Shown piece after piece: positions 6,906 to 15,305 of a DNA stretch of 64,000 nucleotides. Positions within the stretch are counted from its first letter, which is position 1. Each line of letters opens with the position of its first letter. This stretch comes from a virus. The notes beneath the pieces are model-generated. The model ran no database searches. It was not told the origin of the DNA and worked only from the letters and a program-made list of their open reading frames with translations. The stretch is from the IMG/VR virus record IMGVR_UViG_3300002835_000115, positions 1 to 64,000 of that record. One strand, given 5' to 3'. Both the position numbers and the translations under genes were made by a program.

Positions 6906-7646
6906 ATGGCAAGATTTTTAAAACACATTGGTAAACACAGCGATCGCAAGATTGCAGTAGTCTTTAGACAGATCCCCGGCGACGAGCACATGTGCTTGGT
7001 TATCTATCCTGACCTCCTGCCCATGCACATTCATGATCCCCTGATGAAGGTACTGGAAAGTCCTGTCGGACAAGCAGCCGAAGAATTGGCAGATGCACTG
7101 AATCGCAATCTGTTCCCGGATGGTCGCAACATGCTACAGGCTCTGCATGCTGAAAGATTGATGAAGCGTGTGAATACTGAACATGTTTTGGTAACACCCA
7201 GTCCCAATGCAAATGTTCGACTGAGCGAACTCAACAAGATCCTGAACGAAATGAAACTGGGATCTGATGCAATCAAGAAGATGGCTGACCTGGACAACAA
7301 TGCAGGATTGGTAGATCCCAAAGTCAAGCGTCAAGCAGAAGCTGCCTACAAGGCACAACAAAATAAACCAACCACTGGTTATTCTGCTGCCCCAGTCGAC
7401 GGTGCGTTAGATGATAAATCCATTGCTGCTGACATGCTTACCCAGGCGGTGCGCATGCACAACGAAGCAACTGGCATGATCAACGAAGCAGCCAGAATGA
7501 AGAAGGAAGCAGAAAAAATGTTTCCTGGTGTACGAATGATGGACTTGCCCAAGATGGCACCCATGCCAGTGATGGAAGCTGAGAAGCCAGCAGTGAAAAA
7601 GGGCCGACCTGCCAAAGCCAAAGTCGCTGCCCATGCCGCTGAGTGA
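6906..7646 (+). CDS. Conserved-type hypothetical phage protein, 246 aa, with AT-hook-like tail
   Basis: Start set at ATG 6906, right after CAAGGAGAATAAC. Residues 1-120 look like one globular domain (GKHSDRKIAVVFRQIPGDEH; HDPLMKVLESPVGQAAEELA; NLFPDGRNMLQALH). A helical, coiled-coil-prone region follows (~170-210, HNEATGMINEAARMKKEAEK). The C-terminus is Lys/Ala/Pro-rich with KKGRPAKAK, an AT-hook-like GRP core, hinting at nucleic acid contact (inference). The N-terminal half resembles an unassigned protein of T4-like environmental phages from memory. It overlaps the next gene by 14 bases. Confidence 0.75.
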   Translation: MARFLKHIGKHSDRKIAVVFRQIPGDEHMCLVIYPDLLPMHIHDPLMKVLESPVGQAAEELADALNRNLFPDGRNMLQALHAERLMKRVNTEHVLVTPSPNANVRLSELNKILNEMKLGSDAIKKMADLDNNAGLVDPKVKRQAEAAYKAQQNKPTTGYSAAPVDGALDDKSIAADMLTQAVRMHNEATGMINEAARMKKEAEKMFPGVRMMDLPKMAPMPVMEAEKPAVKKGRPAKAKVAAHAAE

Positions 7647-7935
7647 AGAATTCCTGTCCAAGTGGGATCATATAATTTCAGAAGTAGAAAAGACCGAAGT
7701 TCCGTTAGAATGCATCAATAAAATGATCGTTCGCATAGATGGCAATCGTCAGAAGACCATCAATCTAGCTAGACTAAGACGGGACGGGCTTGACAACGAT
7801 GAAATTGAAGAACTGCTTAACCGCAATCTCAACTCGCTTGGCGACACTGTGCGTACCATTGACTTTGTGGTTGATGTAAATGCTGTTGCCAATATTGTTC
7901 AACCAGCCACGGATAAATTATTAAAAAGTCTATGA
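7633..7935 (+). CDS. Hypothetical protein, 100 aa
   Basis: ATG 7633 lies within the end of the preceding gene (14-base overlap), and the stop overlaps thyX (ATGA), so it is held between two coupled genes. The sequence includes a DGNRQKTINLARLRRDGLDN stretch, DEIEELLNRNLNSLGDTVRT and a hydrophobic DFVVDVNAVANIVQPATDKL end. A 'R-x-x-G-L-x-x-x-E-I-x-x-x-L' helix pair could be a small DNA- or protein-binding fold. No secure family; it may be a transcription- or replication-associated accessory protein. Confidence 0.7.
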   Translation: MPLSEEFLSKWDHIISEVEKTEVPLECINKMIVRIDGNRQKTINLARLRRDGLDNDEIEELLNRNLNSLGDTVRTIDFVVDVNAVANIVQPATDKLLKSL

Positions 7936-8600
7936 ATGTTCGACTACTCAGCTACAGTCAGCCCACGAAGGAGTTTGCAGAGTCAGGAATCGACAATGCA
8001 CAAGAACTCATTGCGTATTGCGCCCGTGTGTCCAATCCTGCCAATCAGCTCAACACTGACACATCAGAAAAACTCATCCGATACCTGGTTAAGCATGCTC
8101 ACTGGAGTCCACTTGAAATGGTTTCAGCTTGCGTGGAAATTACAACAACAAGAGATATTGCAAGGCAAATCCTTAGACACCGTAGCTTTGCGTTCCAGGA
8201 GTTCAGCCAACGCTACGCTGACCCAACAAAGGATCTTGACTTTGTACTTAGAGAAGCCCGACTCCAGGACACCAAGAATAGACAAAACAGTATAGAAACT
8301 GACAACGCTGATCTTGCACTATGGTGGGACAGCGCACAGCAAGAAGTTATTGATCTGGTTCGCAAGCATTATGCTCGAGCTATTGAACTTGGTATTGCCA
8401 AGGAACAGGCCCGAGCCATCTTGCCTGAAGGCAACACTGTGAGTAGACTGTACATGAATGGTACCTTGCGATCCTGGATTCATTTTATTGAACTCAGGAG
8501 TGCCAATGGTACCCAGAAAGAGCATCAAATTGTTGCGTTAGCCTGTGCTCAAGCCATTGCAGCAATCTTTCCAATGGCTGCCGATCTAGTTGCAAAGTGA
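7932..8600 (+). CDS. thyX: Flavin-dependent thymidylate synthase ThyX
   Basis: A 222-residue protein with the ThyX signature R-H-R-x7-S at 82-92 (RHRSFAFQEFSQRY), where the RHR binds FAD/dUMP. Flanking family features are present: HAHWSPLEM (55-63), CVEITTTRDIARQILR before the motif, ARAILPEGNTVSRLYMNGTL and the C-terminal HQIVALACAQAIAAIFP. It converts dUMP to dTMP using methylene-THF, NADPH and FAD, supporting phage DNA synthesis. The length is normal for ThyX. ATGA overlap with the preceding gene implies coupled translation. Confidence 0.95.
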   Translation: MNVRLLSYSQPTKEFAESGIDNAQELIAYCARVSNPANQLNTDTSEKLIRYLVKHAHWSPLEMVSACVEITTTRDIARQILRHRSFAFQEFSQRYADPTKDLDFVLREARLQDTKNRQNSIETDNADLALWWDSAQQEVIDLVRKHYARAIELGIAKEQARAILPEGNTVSRLYMNGTLRSWIHFIELRSANGTQKEHQIVALACAQAIAAIFPMAADLVAK

Positions 8601-8618
8601 CCAATCATGTGTTACACT
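8590..8618 (+). promoter_or_regulatory. Weak sigma-70-like promoter, possibly giving a leaderless message
   Basis: TTGCAA (8590-8595), 17-bp spacer, TACACT (8613-8618), ending just six bases before ATG 8624. No ribosome site lies between, so any transcript would begin at or near the start codon. The match to consensus is moderate only. Confidence 0.4.
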
Positions 8619-8623
8619 AACAC

Positions 8624-8944
8624 ATGGCCATAACTGCTGCACCAACTGACCGATCACACTGGAAGCCTCGAGAGTTTAGACTTATCAATGATCAATCTGT
8701 GGCGTTTTCGGACCTGGTTGTGCATTCTTTTTGTGTGTCTGAAATTGAAGATCCTGCGATACACGCAGCTGGTCCTTTGACAGACTGGGAACACAGCGAA
8801 GCAGGTGCCTGGGTAATAGCTCATGCTGTAGAAACTCCTTGGTGGACTCAACACTTGGATATCAGCAACTATTCATATCGATTCAGTATCATAGCCAGAC
8901 TCAGCGAGCCCGATCAAACGTTTTTCAAACTCAAGTACACATGA
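8624..8944 (+). CDS. Hypothetical protein, 106 aa, FxLKY-tail family
   Basis: ATG 8624 is the first ATG after thyX and has no visible Shine-Dalgarno site; a possible promoter ends six bases upstream, so the mRNA may be leaderless. The protein contains WEHSEAGAWVIAHAVETPWW and ends YSYRFSIIARLSEPDQTFFK-LKY. The pattern Y-x-h-x-I-x-A-x-L-x-E-x-x-x-T-F-F-K-L-K-Y is the clearest version of the terminal motif also seen in the proteins at 4340, 4678 and 8941. It overlaps the next gene as ATGA. Function unknown. Confidence 0.75.
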   Translation: MAITAAPTDRSHWKPREFRLINDQSVAFSDLVVHSFCVSEIEDPAIHAAGPLTDWEHSEAGAWVIAHAVETPWWTQHLDISNYSYRFSIIARLSEPDQTFFKLKYT

Positions 8945-9213
8945 ACAGTGAATACATCGAATATCTAGATGTTGTGGCCACATCTCGTCCACCTGTTCGA
9001 AAGCAGATGTGGGATGGCACTAAATTTGTACCAATAATGGTGTATCGAACTTTTGAAAAACTCTCTCGAGATCAAGAGAGTTGGTTACAAAAAACATATG
9101 GAGCACCGGGTATAGTACAACCTGGTCGATATTGGGATTATGCCAGCAGTATGCATGGGTTGATGGACGAAAAAGTTTACATGATGTTTCAATTGAAATG
9201 GACAGGAAAATGA
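8941..9213 (+). CDS. Hypothetical protein, 90 aa, FxLKW-tail family
   Basis: Start at ATG 8941 in an ATGA overlap with the 106-aa gene. It shares with that family a QESWLQKTYGAPG segment (W..YG) and the terminal VYMMFQLKW. It lies between another family member and the epimerase, to which it is joined by a second ATGA overlap, so it should be translated with them. No enzymatic motif is visible. Confidence 0.75.
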   Translation: MNSEYIEYLDVVATSRPPVRKQMWDGTKFVPIMVYRTFEKLSRDQESWLQKTYGAPGIVQPGRYWDYASSMHGLMDEKVYMMFQLKWTGK

Positions 9214-10178
9214 ATATACTAGTAACAGGCGGACTTGGTCTTATTGGGCACAATGTGGTTCAACGACTGCAAGATCAAGGGCATGTGGTGTCTATCATGG
9301 ACACACAAACCAACTACGGAATTATTCCTCAGCCTGAAATAGATTATCTGGTTGAAGAACGTATCAAGAAAATCAACTTGAGTAGATACTACAAGTATGA
9401 CATTTGTGACAGCTATGCTGTGAACAAGGTGTTCAAGATTGAACAGCCGGAGATTGTGATTCACATGGCCAGCTTTCCGCGACAGAAAGTGGTCAATGCC
9501 AACCCTGCAAAGGGCAGTCGTGTGATGAGCGAAGGCTTGCTAAACTTGTTGGAAGCCAGCCGGAACTACGATACACGCAAATTTGTGTATATCAGCAGTT
9601 CCATGGTGTACGGAGACTTTGTGGATGATGTAACAGAAGATGCAGTATGTGCTCCGCAAGGGCAGTATGGCATTATGAAACTGGCAGGTGAATGGCTGGT
9701 ACGAGACTACACACGCAGAGACAATATTGCACACACTATCATTCGTCCCAGTGCTGTGTACGGGCCCTTGGATGTGGAAGATAGAGTCATTGCAAAATTC
9801 ATGCTGGCTGCCATGCGCGGCGGTGTATTGAATGTGAATGGCAAAAACGAAACCCTGGACTTTACCTATGTGGAAGATGCTGCTGATGGTATTGTGGCTG
9901 CTGCATTGAGCCACAACACTGATAACAAAACCTATAACATCACCAAGAGTCACAGTAGAACATTATGGGACGCTGCTAACTTGGCAGTCAAACTTGCAGG
10001 CTCGGGCTCTATTGTGGTCCGAGACAAGGACACAGACTTTCCCAGTCGCGGTGCGCTGAACATTGATGCTGCACGTAGAGACTTTGGATTTGATCCCCAA
10101 GTAGATGTAGAAGAGGGCTTTGAAAAGTATTATGAATGGCTTAAAAATTCCGTTTACTGGAATACCAAAACAGTATAA
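9210..10178 (+). CDS. NAD-dependent epimerase/dehydratase (extended SDR family)
   Basis: Start set at ATG 9210 (ATGA overlap, AGGAAA upstream); 322 residues. The N-terminal Rossmann motif TGGLGLIG (6-13) binds NAD(P). The catalytic set is Ser in SSS (129-131) and Y153-x-x-x-K157 (QYGIMK). RPSAVYGP and a conserved DFTYVEDAADGI segment follow, typical for nucleotide-sugar epimerases and dehydratases such as the GalE or RmlB relatives. It should act on a nucleotide-diphosphate sugar. The DegT-type aminotransferase overlapping its 3' end is a classic partner that aminates the keto-sugar made by a dehydratase. Exact substrate not readable. Confidence 0.88.
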   Translation: MNILVTGGLGLIGHNVVQRLQDQGHVVSIMDTQTNYGIIPQPEIDYLVEERIKKINLSRYYKYDICDSYAVNKVFKIEQPEIVIHMASFPRQKVVNANPAKGSRVMSEGLLNLLEASRNYDTRKFVYISSSMVYGDFVDDVTEDAVCAPQGQYGIMKLAGEWLVRDYTRRDNIAHTIIRPSAVYGPLDVEDRVIAKFMLAAMRGGVLNVNGKNETLDFTYVEDAADGIVAAALSHNTDNKTYNITKSHSRTLWDAANLAVKLAGSGSIVVRDKDTDFPSRGALNIDAARRDFGFDPQVDVEEGFEKYYEWLKNSVYWNTKTV

Positions 10179-11202
10179 CAATCTACGCACAGAAATTCTG
10201 GATGCAACAGACACTGTGTTGCGTTCAGGATCTCTCATGAGCGGTGAATATACCGAACAATTTGAATCCTGGCTGGCCAAAAAGAATCACAGCCTGTATG
10301 CAATCACATGTCATTCAGGCACACAGGCCCTGGAAATCATTGCTAGTTATCTCCATGATCTAGATGATGCGATAGTATCAGTTCCTGCAATGACCTATGT
10401 GGCCACTGCCAATGCGTGGCGACGAGCAGGTTGGACTGTGACCGTGGCAGATACCAATGCATATGGACTAATGGATTTGGCAACTGTTCACAAAGACGCC
10501 ACTGTGATTTGCCCTGTTGGCTTGTATGGCCACGCCCTGGATTCCAGTTATGCGTCTGAAGGATACTCTAGAACCTGGGTTGAAGATGCTGCACAACATT
10601 GGTTGAGTCGCAACTGTGAACGCAGGGGGTTTGCGGCTGCTATCAGTTTTGATCCTACCAAGAACTTCAACAACTACGGCAACGGCGGAGCAGTAATTAC
10701 TGATAGCATCCTGTTGGATCTCTTTGCTAGAAACTGGATTAGAAATCGATCATATCGCATTAGTGGCAGTGCGCAGACTGGCACAAACTCGCGAATGAGT
10801 GAAGTTGACTGTGCGCAGATGATGGTCAAGACTCGTTACATAGATGCATGGCAAACCCGCAGGGGAGAGATTGCGCGACACTGGATGGAGCAACTGAGTC
10901 AAGCCGGAATTCGTTCACTGATTGACGCCACAAACTATCGAGAGCATTGCTATCACAAATTTGTAATTGATGTTGATCATAGAGATCAGCTACATCAGGC
11001 GCTAACTGATCTTGGCATTGAAACCAAAGTACATTATCTAGATCCTATCCAGGCCTTGAATCCATATCAAGATTGTGCTGCTCCTGATATATTGGGTGCC
11101 TGCTATTCTCTAAGCCGACGCTGTTTGAGTCTGCCAATCTATCCTGAGCTCACTGACTCAGAAGCAGAATACATCATTGACTCGGTAATAGGCTGCGTTT
11201 GA
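10132..11202 (+). CDS. DegT/DnrJ/EryC1-type PLP sugar aminotransferase
   Basis: I choose ATG 10132 (MNGLKIPFTGIPKQYNNLRT), which gives the family's usual beginning; a TTG 12 bases earlier is possible. 356 residues, fold-type I aminotransferase of the DegT family. Seen: HSGTQAL (61-67) for PLP phosphate contact, PAMTYVATANA (85-95), the EDAAQ motif (151-155) and SFDPTKNFNNYGNGGAV (172-188), with Lys177 the likely PLP-binding lysine. Such enzymes aminate keto-sugar nucleotides. The gene overlaps the epimerase by 47 bases, so the two form a sugar-nucleotide biosynthesis pair. Its 3' end overlaps the opposite-strand 603-aa gene by 29 bases. Confidence 0.87.
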   Translation: MNGLKIPFTGIPKQYNNLRTEILDATDTVLRSGSLMSGEYTEQFESWLAKKNHSLYAITCHSGTQALEIIASYLHDLDDAIVSVPAMTYVATANAWRRAGWTVTVADTNAYGLMDLATVHKDATVICPVGLYGHALDSSYASEGYSRTWVEDAAQHWLSRNCERRGFAAAISFDPTKNFNNYGNGGAVITDSILLDLFARNWIRNRSYRISGSAQTGTNSRMSEVDCAQMMVKTRYIDAWQTRRGEIARHWMEQLSQAGIRSLIDATNYREHCYHKFVIDVDHRDQLHQALTDLGIETKVHYLDPIQALNPYQDCAAPDILGACYSLSRRCLSLPIYPELTDSEAEYIIDSVIGCV

Positions 11203-12985
11203 CAAACGCATAACTTGCAAGCCACTCCCACTCGTAGCTTTTCTTAAGAGCTGCAAAGTCACCGTTGACTTGATTGTAATATTCTACAGCATCTTCTGCA
11301 CCAAGTCGGCTCCACTGCGGATCTGTTTCGTCACTGTTGATATCAAGCCATTTGTTTAGACGGTATTCATTTTCCACATCTGGCAAGCTGGCTTGAAGTT
11401 TTAGAACTTCTCTGAATGCTGTGCGCCATGTACTCCAGGCACTAGTATCGTAGTATGCCACTCCACTCAAGATGGGCACTACTTCATGTGGTGAGTCCAG
11501 CGTGAAGTCTAGTCCCACTCCTGGATTGTCTAGTACCAATTGTTTGTTGTATGCGATCATGGCCTGATGTCCGTATATTAGGCCATTGACCGGATTCCGA
11601 GCATGAAAGATATAGTGTTTGGCTTGTTGCATGCGATCAGGTTGCCATGCCCAGTCAAAGTCAAGATCAATTGCTAACTTACCAAACACAGCAAAGAACC
11701 ACGGCGTAGTACTGGCCTGGGCTGCTGCATGATATGCTGCTGCACGACCATTCACACGATCGACTCTGTGTAGTTTATTTGTCTCTAGTCCTATGATTCT
11801 GCTTTCTAGAATTGTCCAATTATCTTCAGCGTTGGTTTCACCGTTGGAGATGAACACAATGTCCTGGCGCGGATCCAGTAGCACACGATGCGTCTTGTCC
11901 ACATAAGGGTAATCGTATAGCTGTGTCTTGATATAAGGCACGGCTGTTCGAGGCACAATCACACTAGATGCACCGGGATTCAACGGAACTATAGTCTTGG
12001 TTTGTTCTCTCCACAATGACACAGTGACCAAGTTTGCGCTCATGTAGGCAGACTGTGTGAATACTGCTAGTGGACCGGCAAAGTTTCGAGTCCGAATCAC
12101 ATCTGCATGACTGTCTTGATCGTGCTGTACTATGGGCATGGGTCTACGTGGAACGCCAGTACTAACAAAGTTTAGATCATACCAATCAAGCAATGCAAAT
12201 TGATCTATACGCTTTTGGAAGCTGGGCACATGCATATAGAATGTGTCGCCAAACTTTTGCTCGTCGCTAGCAAACACATGCAGCATGGTGTTTTGCCATA
12301 GCTCAGGATGCCAGGAGAAGTCAAAATTACTGTAGTCGCAGATACTACTGACAATCCACACATACTCGTGTTCACAAGTGTTGGCAATTCTAGCAAGTGT
12401 ATCTTTGTAGTTGTCAAAGTAACGAACAGTGGATACAACTCCTGGAACTTGTCCAGCATTGCCGTCCAGGTGATTTATTTCAATTATGGGTGTTGTGCCA
12501 GACTTGACACTTCCTCTGACTTGATCGCAAAACTTCAGATCTATGGCACCTGCCACACAATATTTTGGACCGCCTGTGCGTTGATGCTGTGTGCCAAATT
12601 GATATACATAATCAGGTTCTGTTGTGTCAGGATGCCAGGAGAAGTCAAAACTATCTGCATCAAAATTGTCAGGAATGACCCAGTTGCTCCGGTCCTGTAA
12701 CCGCGTCAGCACTTGGTCTTTTCTGTAGTTGATTTCAAAATAGCCTGACTTGGGCGCTAGATATGTACCTGAATCTTTTTGCCATTGGCTGGGCCAAGCA
12801 TGACACTGATGACCTTGCCAAGGTGCTGGTTTCCAAAGGAAATTGAACCCTGTGTAATCCACTAAGTATGATACCATCCAGAAATATCCAGTGCGACTCT
12901 GTTGCTGTGCTTGTTCAATTGATTCAACCTCACACTCATGCACAAACAGGTTGGGTTTATTTCCAATATAAAATACGTCGAACAT
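11174..12985 (-). CDS. Tandem-domain protein with glycosyltransferase-like C-terminal unit, 603 aa
   Basis: The N-terminal ~300 residues contain repeated modules ending in a '(Y/F)xxFxFxW(H/K)P' motif: YTGFNFLWKPAPW (44-56), SFDFSWHP (112-119) and SNFDFSWHPELW (219-230), each followed by an aromatic strand such as MLHVFAS. The C-terminal ~230 residues (DIVFISNGETNAEDNW, 375-390; VDRVNGRAAAYHAAAQASTT, 408-427; ARNPVNGLIYG, 462-472; TWRTAFREVLKL, 519-530) match the 308-residue protein at 29703 throughout. Related units occur, from memory, in many marine phage proteins and look like degenerate nucleotide-sugar transferase domains, but this copy lacks the DGD found in the 308-aa protein. Start ATG lies two bases from the opposite-strand gene at 12988; the 3' end overlaps the aminotransferase gene. 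Confidence 0.75.
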   Translation of the reverse strand: MFDVFYIGNKPNLFVHECEVESIEQAQQQSRTGYFWMVSYLVDYTGFNFLWKPAPWQGHQCHAWPSQWQKDSGTYLAPKSGYFEINYRKDQVLTRLQDRSNWVIPDNFDADSFDFSWHPDTTEPDYVYQFGTQHQRTGGPKYCVAGAIDLKFCDQVRGSVKSGTTPIIEINHLDGNAGQVPGVVSTVRYFDNYKDTLARIANTCEHEYVWIVSSICDYSNFDFSWHPELWQNTMLHVFASDEQKFGDTFYMHVPSFQKRIDQFALLDWYDLNFVSTGVPRRPMPIVQHDQDSHADVIRTRNFAGPLAVFTQSAYMSANLVTVSLWREQTKTIVPLNPGASSVIVPRTAVPYIKTQLYDYPYVDKTHRVLLDPRQDIVFISNGETNAEDNWTILESRIIGLETNKLHRVDRVNGRAAAYHAAAQASTTPWFFAVFGKLAIDLDFDWAWQPDRMQQAKHYIFHARNPVNGLIYGHQAMIAYNKQLVLDNPGVGLDFTLDSPHEVVPILSGVAYYDTSAWSTWRTAFREVLKLQASLPDVENEYRLNKWLDINSDETDPQWSRLGAEDAVEYYNQVNGDFAALKKSYEWEWLASYAFVKRSLLPSQ

Positions 12986-12987
12986 TA

Positions 12988-14136
12988 ATGATCAGAATAG
13001 ATGAAATTTACAACAACACTTTTTGGCCTTGGTTTCAACGGAATCGTCCAGGTTACAGAGTGTTTCATTGCGATCCGTTTGGGCGCAGTGATCCAGACAG
13101 TGTAGTTAGTTACGGTAGTGATACTGCTCACGAACACAATTATATATTCATTTATGACCAAGAGCCTATTCATTTGAGCATACACATGGAGACTTTTGAG
13201 AAAGTTATAACTCTCAATGCAGATATACACTCCAACATATATCTTAATAGAGTCACTGGCGCCTGGAGCAAGATACCACGTGCAAATGGTGAAATTCCTG
13301 GATACCTGTTGACCAGTGAACATGATAGCGAAAATGTTGAATATGTGTGTGCTCATTTCAAGTGGAAACCTGCTTACTATTTCTTTCATGGCTGGGCAGC
13401 ACTGGACTGGTATCGCGGATATGACAAGACCTTTTTGATACAGCCAATACAAGAACGCACTATAACCCGAACATTTATTGCCCCTAATCGTATTGTGGCT
13501 GGCGAACGGCAACATAGATTAGAAATACTGTATCACATATTCAAGCATGATATGACGCACAATCATATCAGTTGTCCCGACACATGCCCTGCAGAAAACA
13601 TCAGCATACACCATGCCATCAAGCCCTTGGCAGCAAAATATCCTGACATTGAATCTGTATTTGCGGCACAGACCTTGCCCATCAACTTTGTGAATGAAAC
13701 CGACCATCCCATGCATAGCTGTTGGCTCAGCTTGTTTGATGAGGCAGCCGAAAGCCTACTATATCTTGTGACTGAAACTGTGGCTACAGGACGTAGACAT
13801 CATTTGACTGAAAAGACATTCAAGCCCATTGCTCTAGGTATGCCATTTGTTGTTGTGGGCACACGTGGTAGTCTCGAATACCTGCGCAGTTACGGTTTCC
13901 GAACCTTTGGCAACATCTGGGACGAGAGTTATGATTTGGCCGAGGACGATTTGCGTATTACTCGCATTGCTGAACTGCTAAAGAGTCTAGACGTGCTGTC
14001 TACCAAAGCCAAGCAACAGTTGTTTGATGCAGCTCAAGAAGTAATAGAACACAACTGGAATCATTTCTACAAGGGTGGTTTTGAAGCAGTATTGTGGACT
14101 GAACTAAACAACATGCTGGCACAGATAGATACATGA
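12988..14136 (+). CDS. Putative glycosyltransferase, TEK-motif family, 382 aa
   Basis: Start at ATG 12988 (MIRIDEIYNNTFWPWF); a longer frame exists but would run deep into the opposite-strand gene. Residues 1-70 include NYIFIYDQEP, and the C-terminal third has the signature ETVATGRR, then LTEKTFKPIALGMPFVVVG (273-291), LEYLRSYGFRTFG and WDESYD. A Glu/Thr-Glu-Lys pair ahead of a G-x-P-F-V-x-x-G strand resembles the donor-binding segment of GT-B enzymes, including alpha-1,3-fucosyltransferases (GT10). Five proteins in this window share it. It is coupled (ATGA) to the next member. The acceptor and sugar are unknown. Confidence 0.72.
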   Translation: MIRIDEIYNNTFWPWFQRNRPGYRVFHCDPFGRSDPDSVVSYGSDTAHEHNYIFIYDQEPIHLSIHMETFEKVITLNADIHSNIYLNRVTGAWSKIPRANGEIPGYLLTSEHDSENVEYVCAHFKWKPAYYFFHGWAALDWYRGYDKTFLIQPIQERTITRTFIAPNRIVAGERQHRLEILYHIFKHDMTHNHISCPDTCPAENISIHHAIKPLAAKYPDIESVFAAQTLPINFVNETDHPMHSCWLSLFDEAAESLLYLVTETVATGRRHHLTEKTFKPIALGMPFVVVGTRGSLEYLRSYGFRTFGNIWDESYDLAEDDLRITRIAELLKSLDVLSTKAKQQLFDAAQEVIEHNWNHFYKGGFEAVLWTELNNMLAQIDT

Positions 14137-15305
14137 TAAATTTTTGCTACGACACCATGAGTGATCCTGAATTAGGATATCCTAATCTTGCTGATCTAGG
14201 TCTAGGGCCAGACGACTTTGACAACACCTGGCCCAGAACAATTGCATTCAGACTGCTAGTATATCTCAAACATGCAGGGGCCGTTTGGACCAGCAGCACA
14301 GTGGATCAAGCACCCGCAGGTAGTTGGTATCCGGTTGCGCTGGGCTGGCACGATTTTGATTGTGATTATTTTGGACTAATGAAACTCAACACTATTGCTA
14401 AATTGCAGCTGAAAGAAATAAAAGTATTGTTCTACTATCACGAAGGGGACAATCCTGATCGCATACGAGAACGTCTGGATAGTTTGTGTGTGCAACATCA
14501 GCTGCCTGTGGATTGTTATTTGTTTGTGAGTGCCAATACTGTGGCCAATTCTGTGGCTAGATGCCATTACTTTCCAGATCACGAATACTTTTTGAGTTAT
14601 GTTAATCGTCGTCAAGGTTACACTCCTGTAACTGATCTTCCTAGACAGTATGACTTTACTGCACTGAATCGCATACACAAATGGTGGCGCGGCAGCATCA
14701 TGAGTGATCTGCATGCCGATGGTATTCTAAACAACAGCCTGTGGAGTTACAATACTGATTGCACTATAGATGATCTGGAGGACAACAACCCTATTAGCAT
14801 AAAGTCTGACTCGGACTGGGTCAAAAAACTACAGTTGTTCCTGGCAAATGGTCCATACTACTGTGACGGTCCTGATTCAGATGCACACAACGATCACAGA
14901 ATGATCAATACTGATCTTTATCTTAACAGCTATTGCCACATCTCAATCGAAACCTTGTTTGATGTGGATCAAAGCGGTGGTGCTTTTATCACTGAAAAAA
15001 CCTACAAGTGCATGAAGTTTGGACAACCATTTGTGATAGCAGGACCCGTGGGCAGTTTGGCGGCCTTGCGTTCTGCAGGATATCGTACATTTGATTCAGT
15101 GATTGACAACAGTTACGATAGCATAGTAGATAATACTCAACGTTGGTTTGCTGTAAAACAAACTTTGCAGCAGATCAAACAGCAGGACCTGCATCAATGG
15201 TATTTGAAATGCATGCCCGATTTGATACACAACCAACAATTGTTTATACAGCGTTCCAGGCCCAGTCTAGCTCGCTTGATTGACCGTCTTAGCTACACAC
15301 AGTAA
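14133..15305 (+). CDS. Putative glycosyltransferase, TEK-motif family, 390 aa
   Basis: ATGA overlap with the preceding TEK-family gene. Residues 1-130 hold a domain with IKVLFYYHEGDNPDRIRERL; the middle has YDFTALNRIHKWWRGSIM, reminiscent of the 'N-R/K-x-x-x-x-R' entry to the second Rossmann-like domain in GT-B proteins. The family signature follows: HISIETLFDVDQSGG, FITEKTYKCMKFGQPFVIAG (285-304), LAALRSAGYRTFD and IDNSYD. It is an early duplicate of its neighbour by motif but strongly diverged. Its last 17 bases overlap the end of the opposite-strand carbamoyltransferase gene. Confidence 0.72.
   Translation: MINFCYDTMSDPELGYPNLADLGLGPDDFDNTWPRTIAFRLLVYLKHAGAVWTSSTVDQAPAGSWYPVALGWHDFDCDYFGLMKLNTIAKLQLKEIKVLFYYHEGDNPDRIRERLDSLCVQHQLPVDCYLFVSANTVANSVARCHYFPDHEYFLSYVNRRQGYTPVTDLPRQYDFTALNRIHKWWRGSIMSDLHADGILNNSLWSYNTDCTIDDLEDNNPISIKSDSDWVKKLQLFLANGPYYCDGPDSDAHNDHRMINTDLYLNSYCHISIETLFDVDQSGGAFITEKTYKCMKFGQPFVIAGPVGSLAALRSAGYRTFDSVIDNSYDSIVDNTQRWFAVKQTLQQIKQQDLHQWYLKCMPDLIHNQQLFIQRSRPSLARLIDRLSYTQ

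Noticed and set aside
12868-12987. An upstream extension of the TEK-family gene at 12988
   Set aside because: It would lie wholly inside the opposite-strand 603-aa gene and adds low-quality sequence; the family-type N-terminus begins at 12988.
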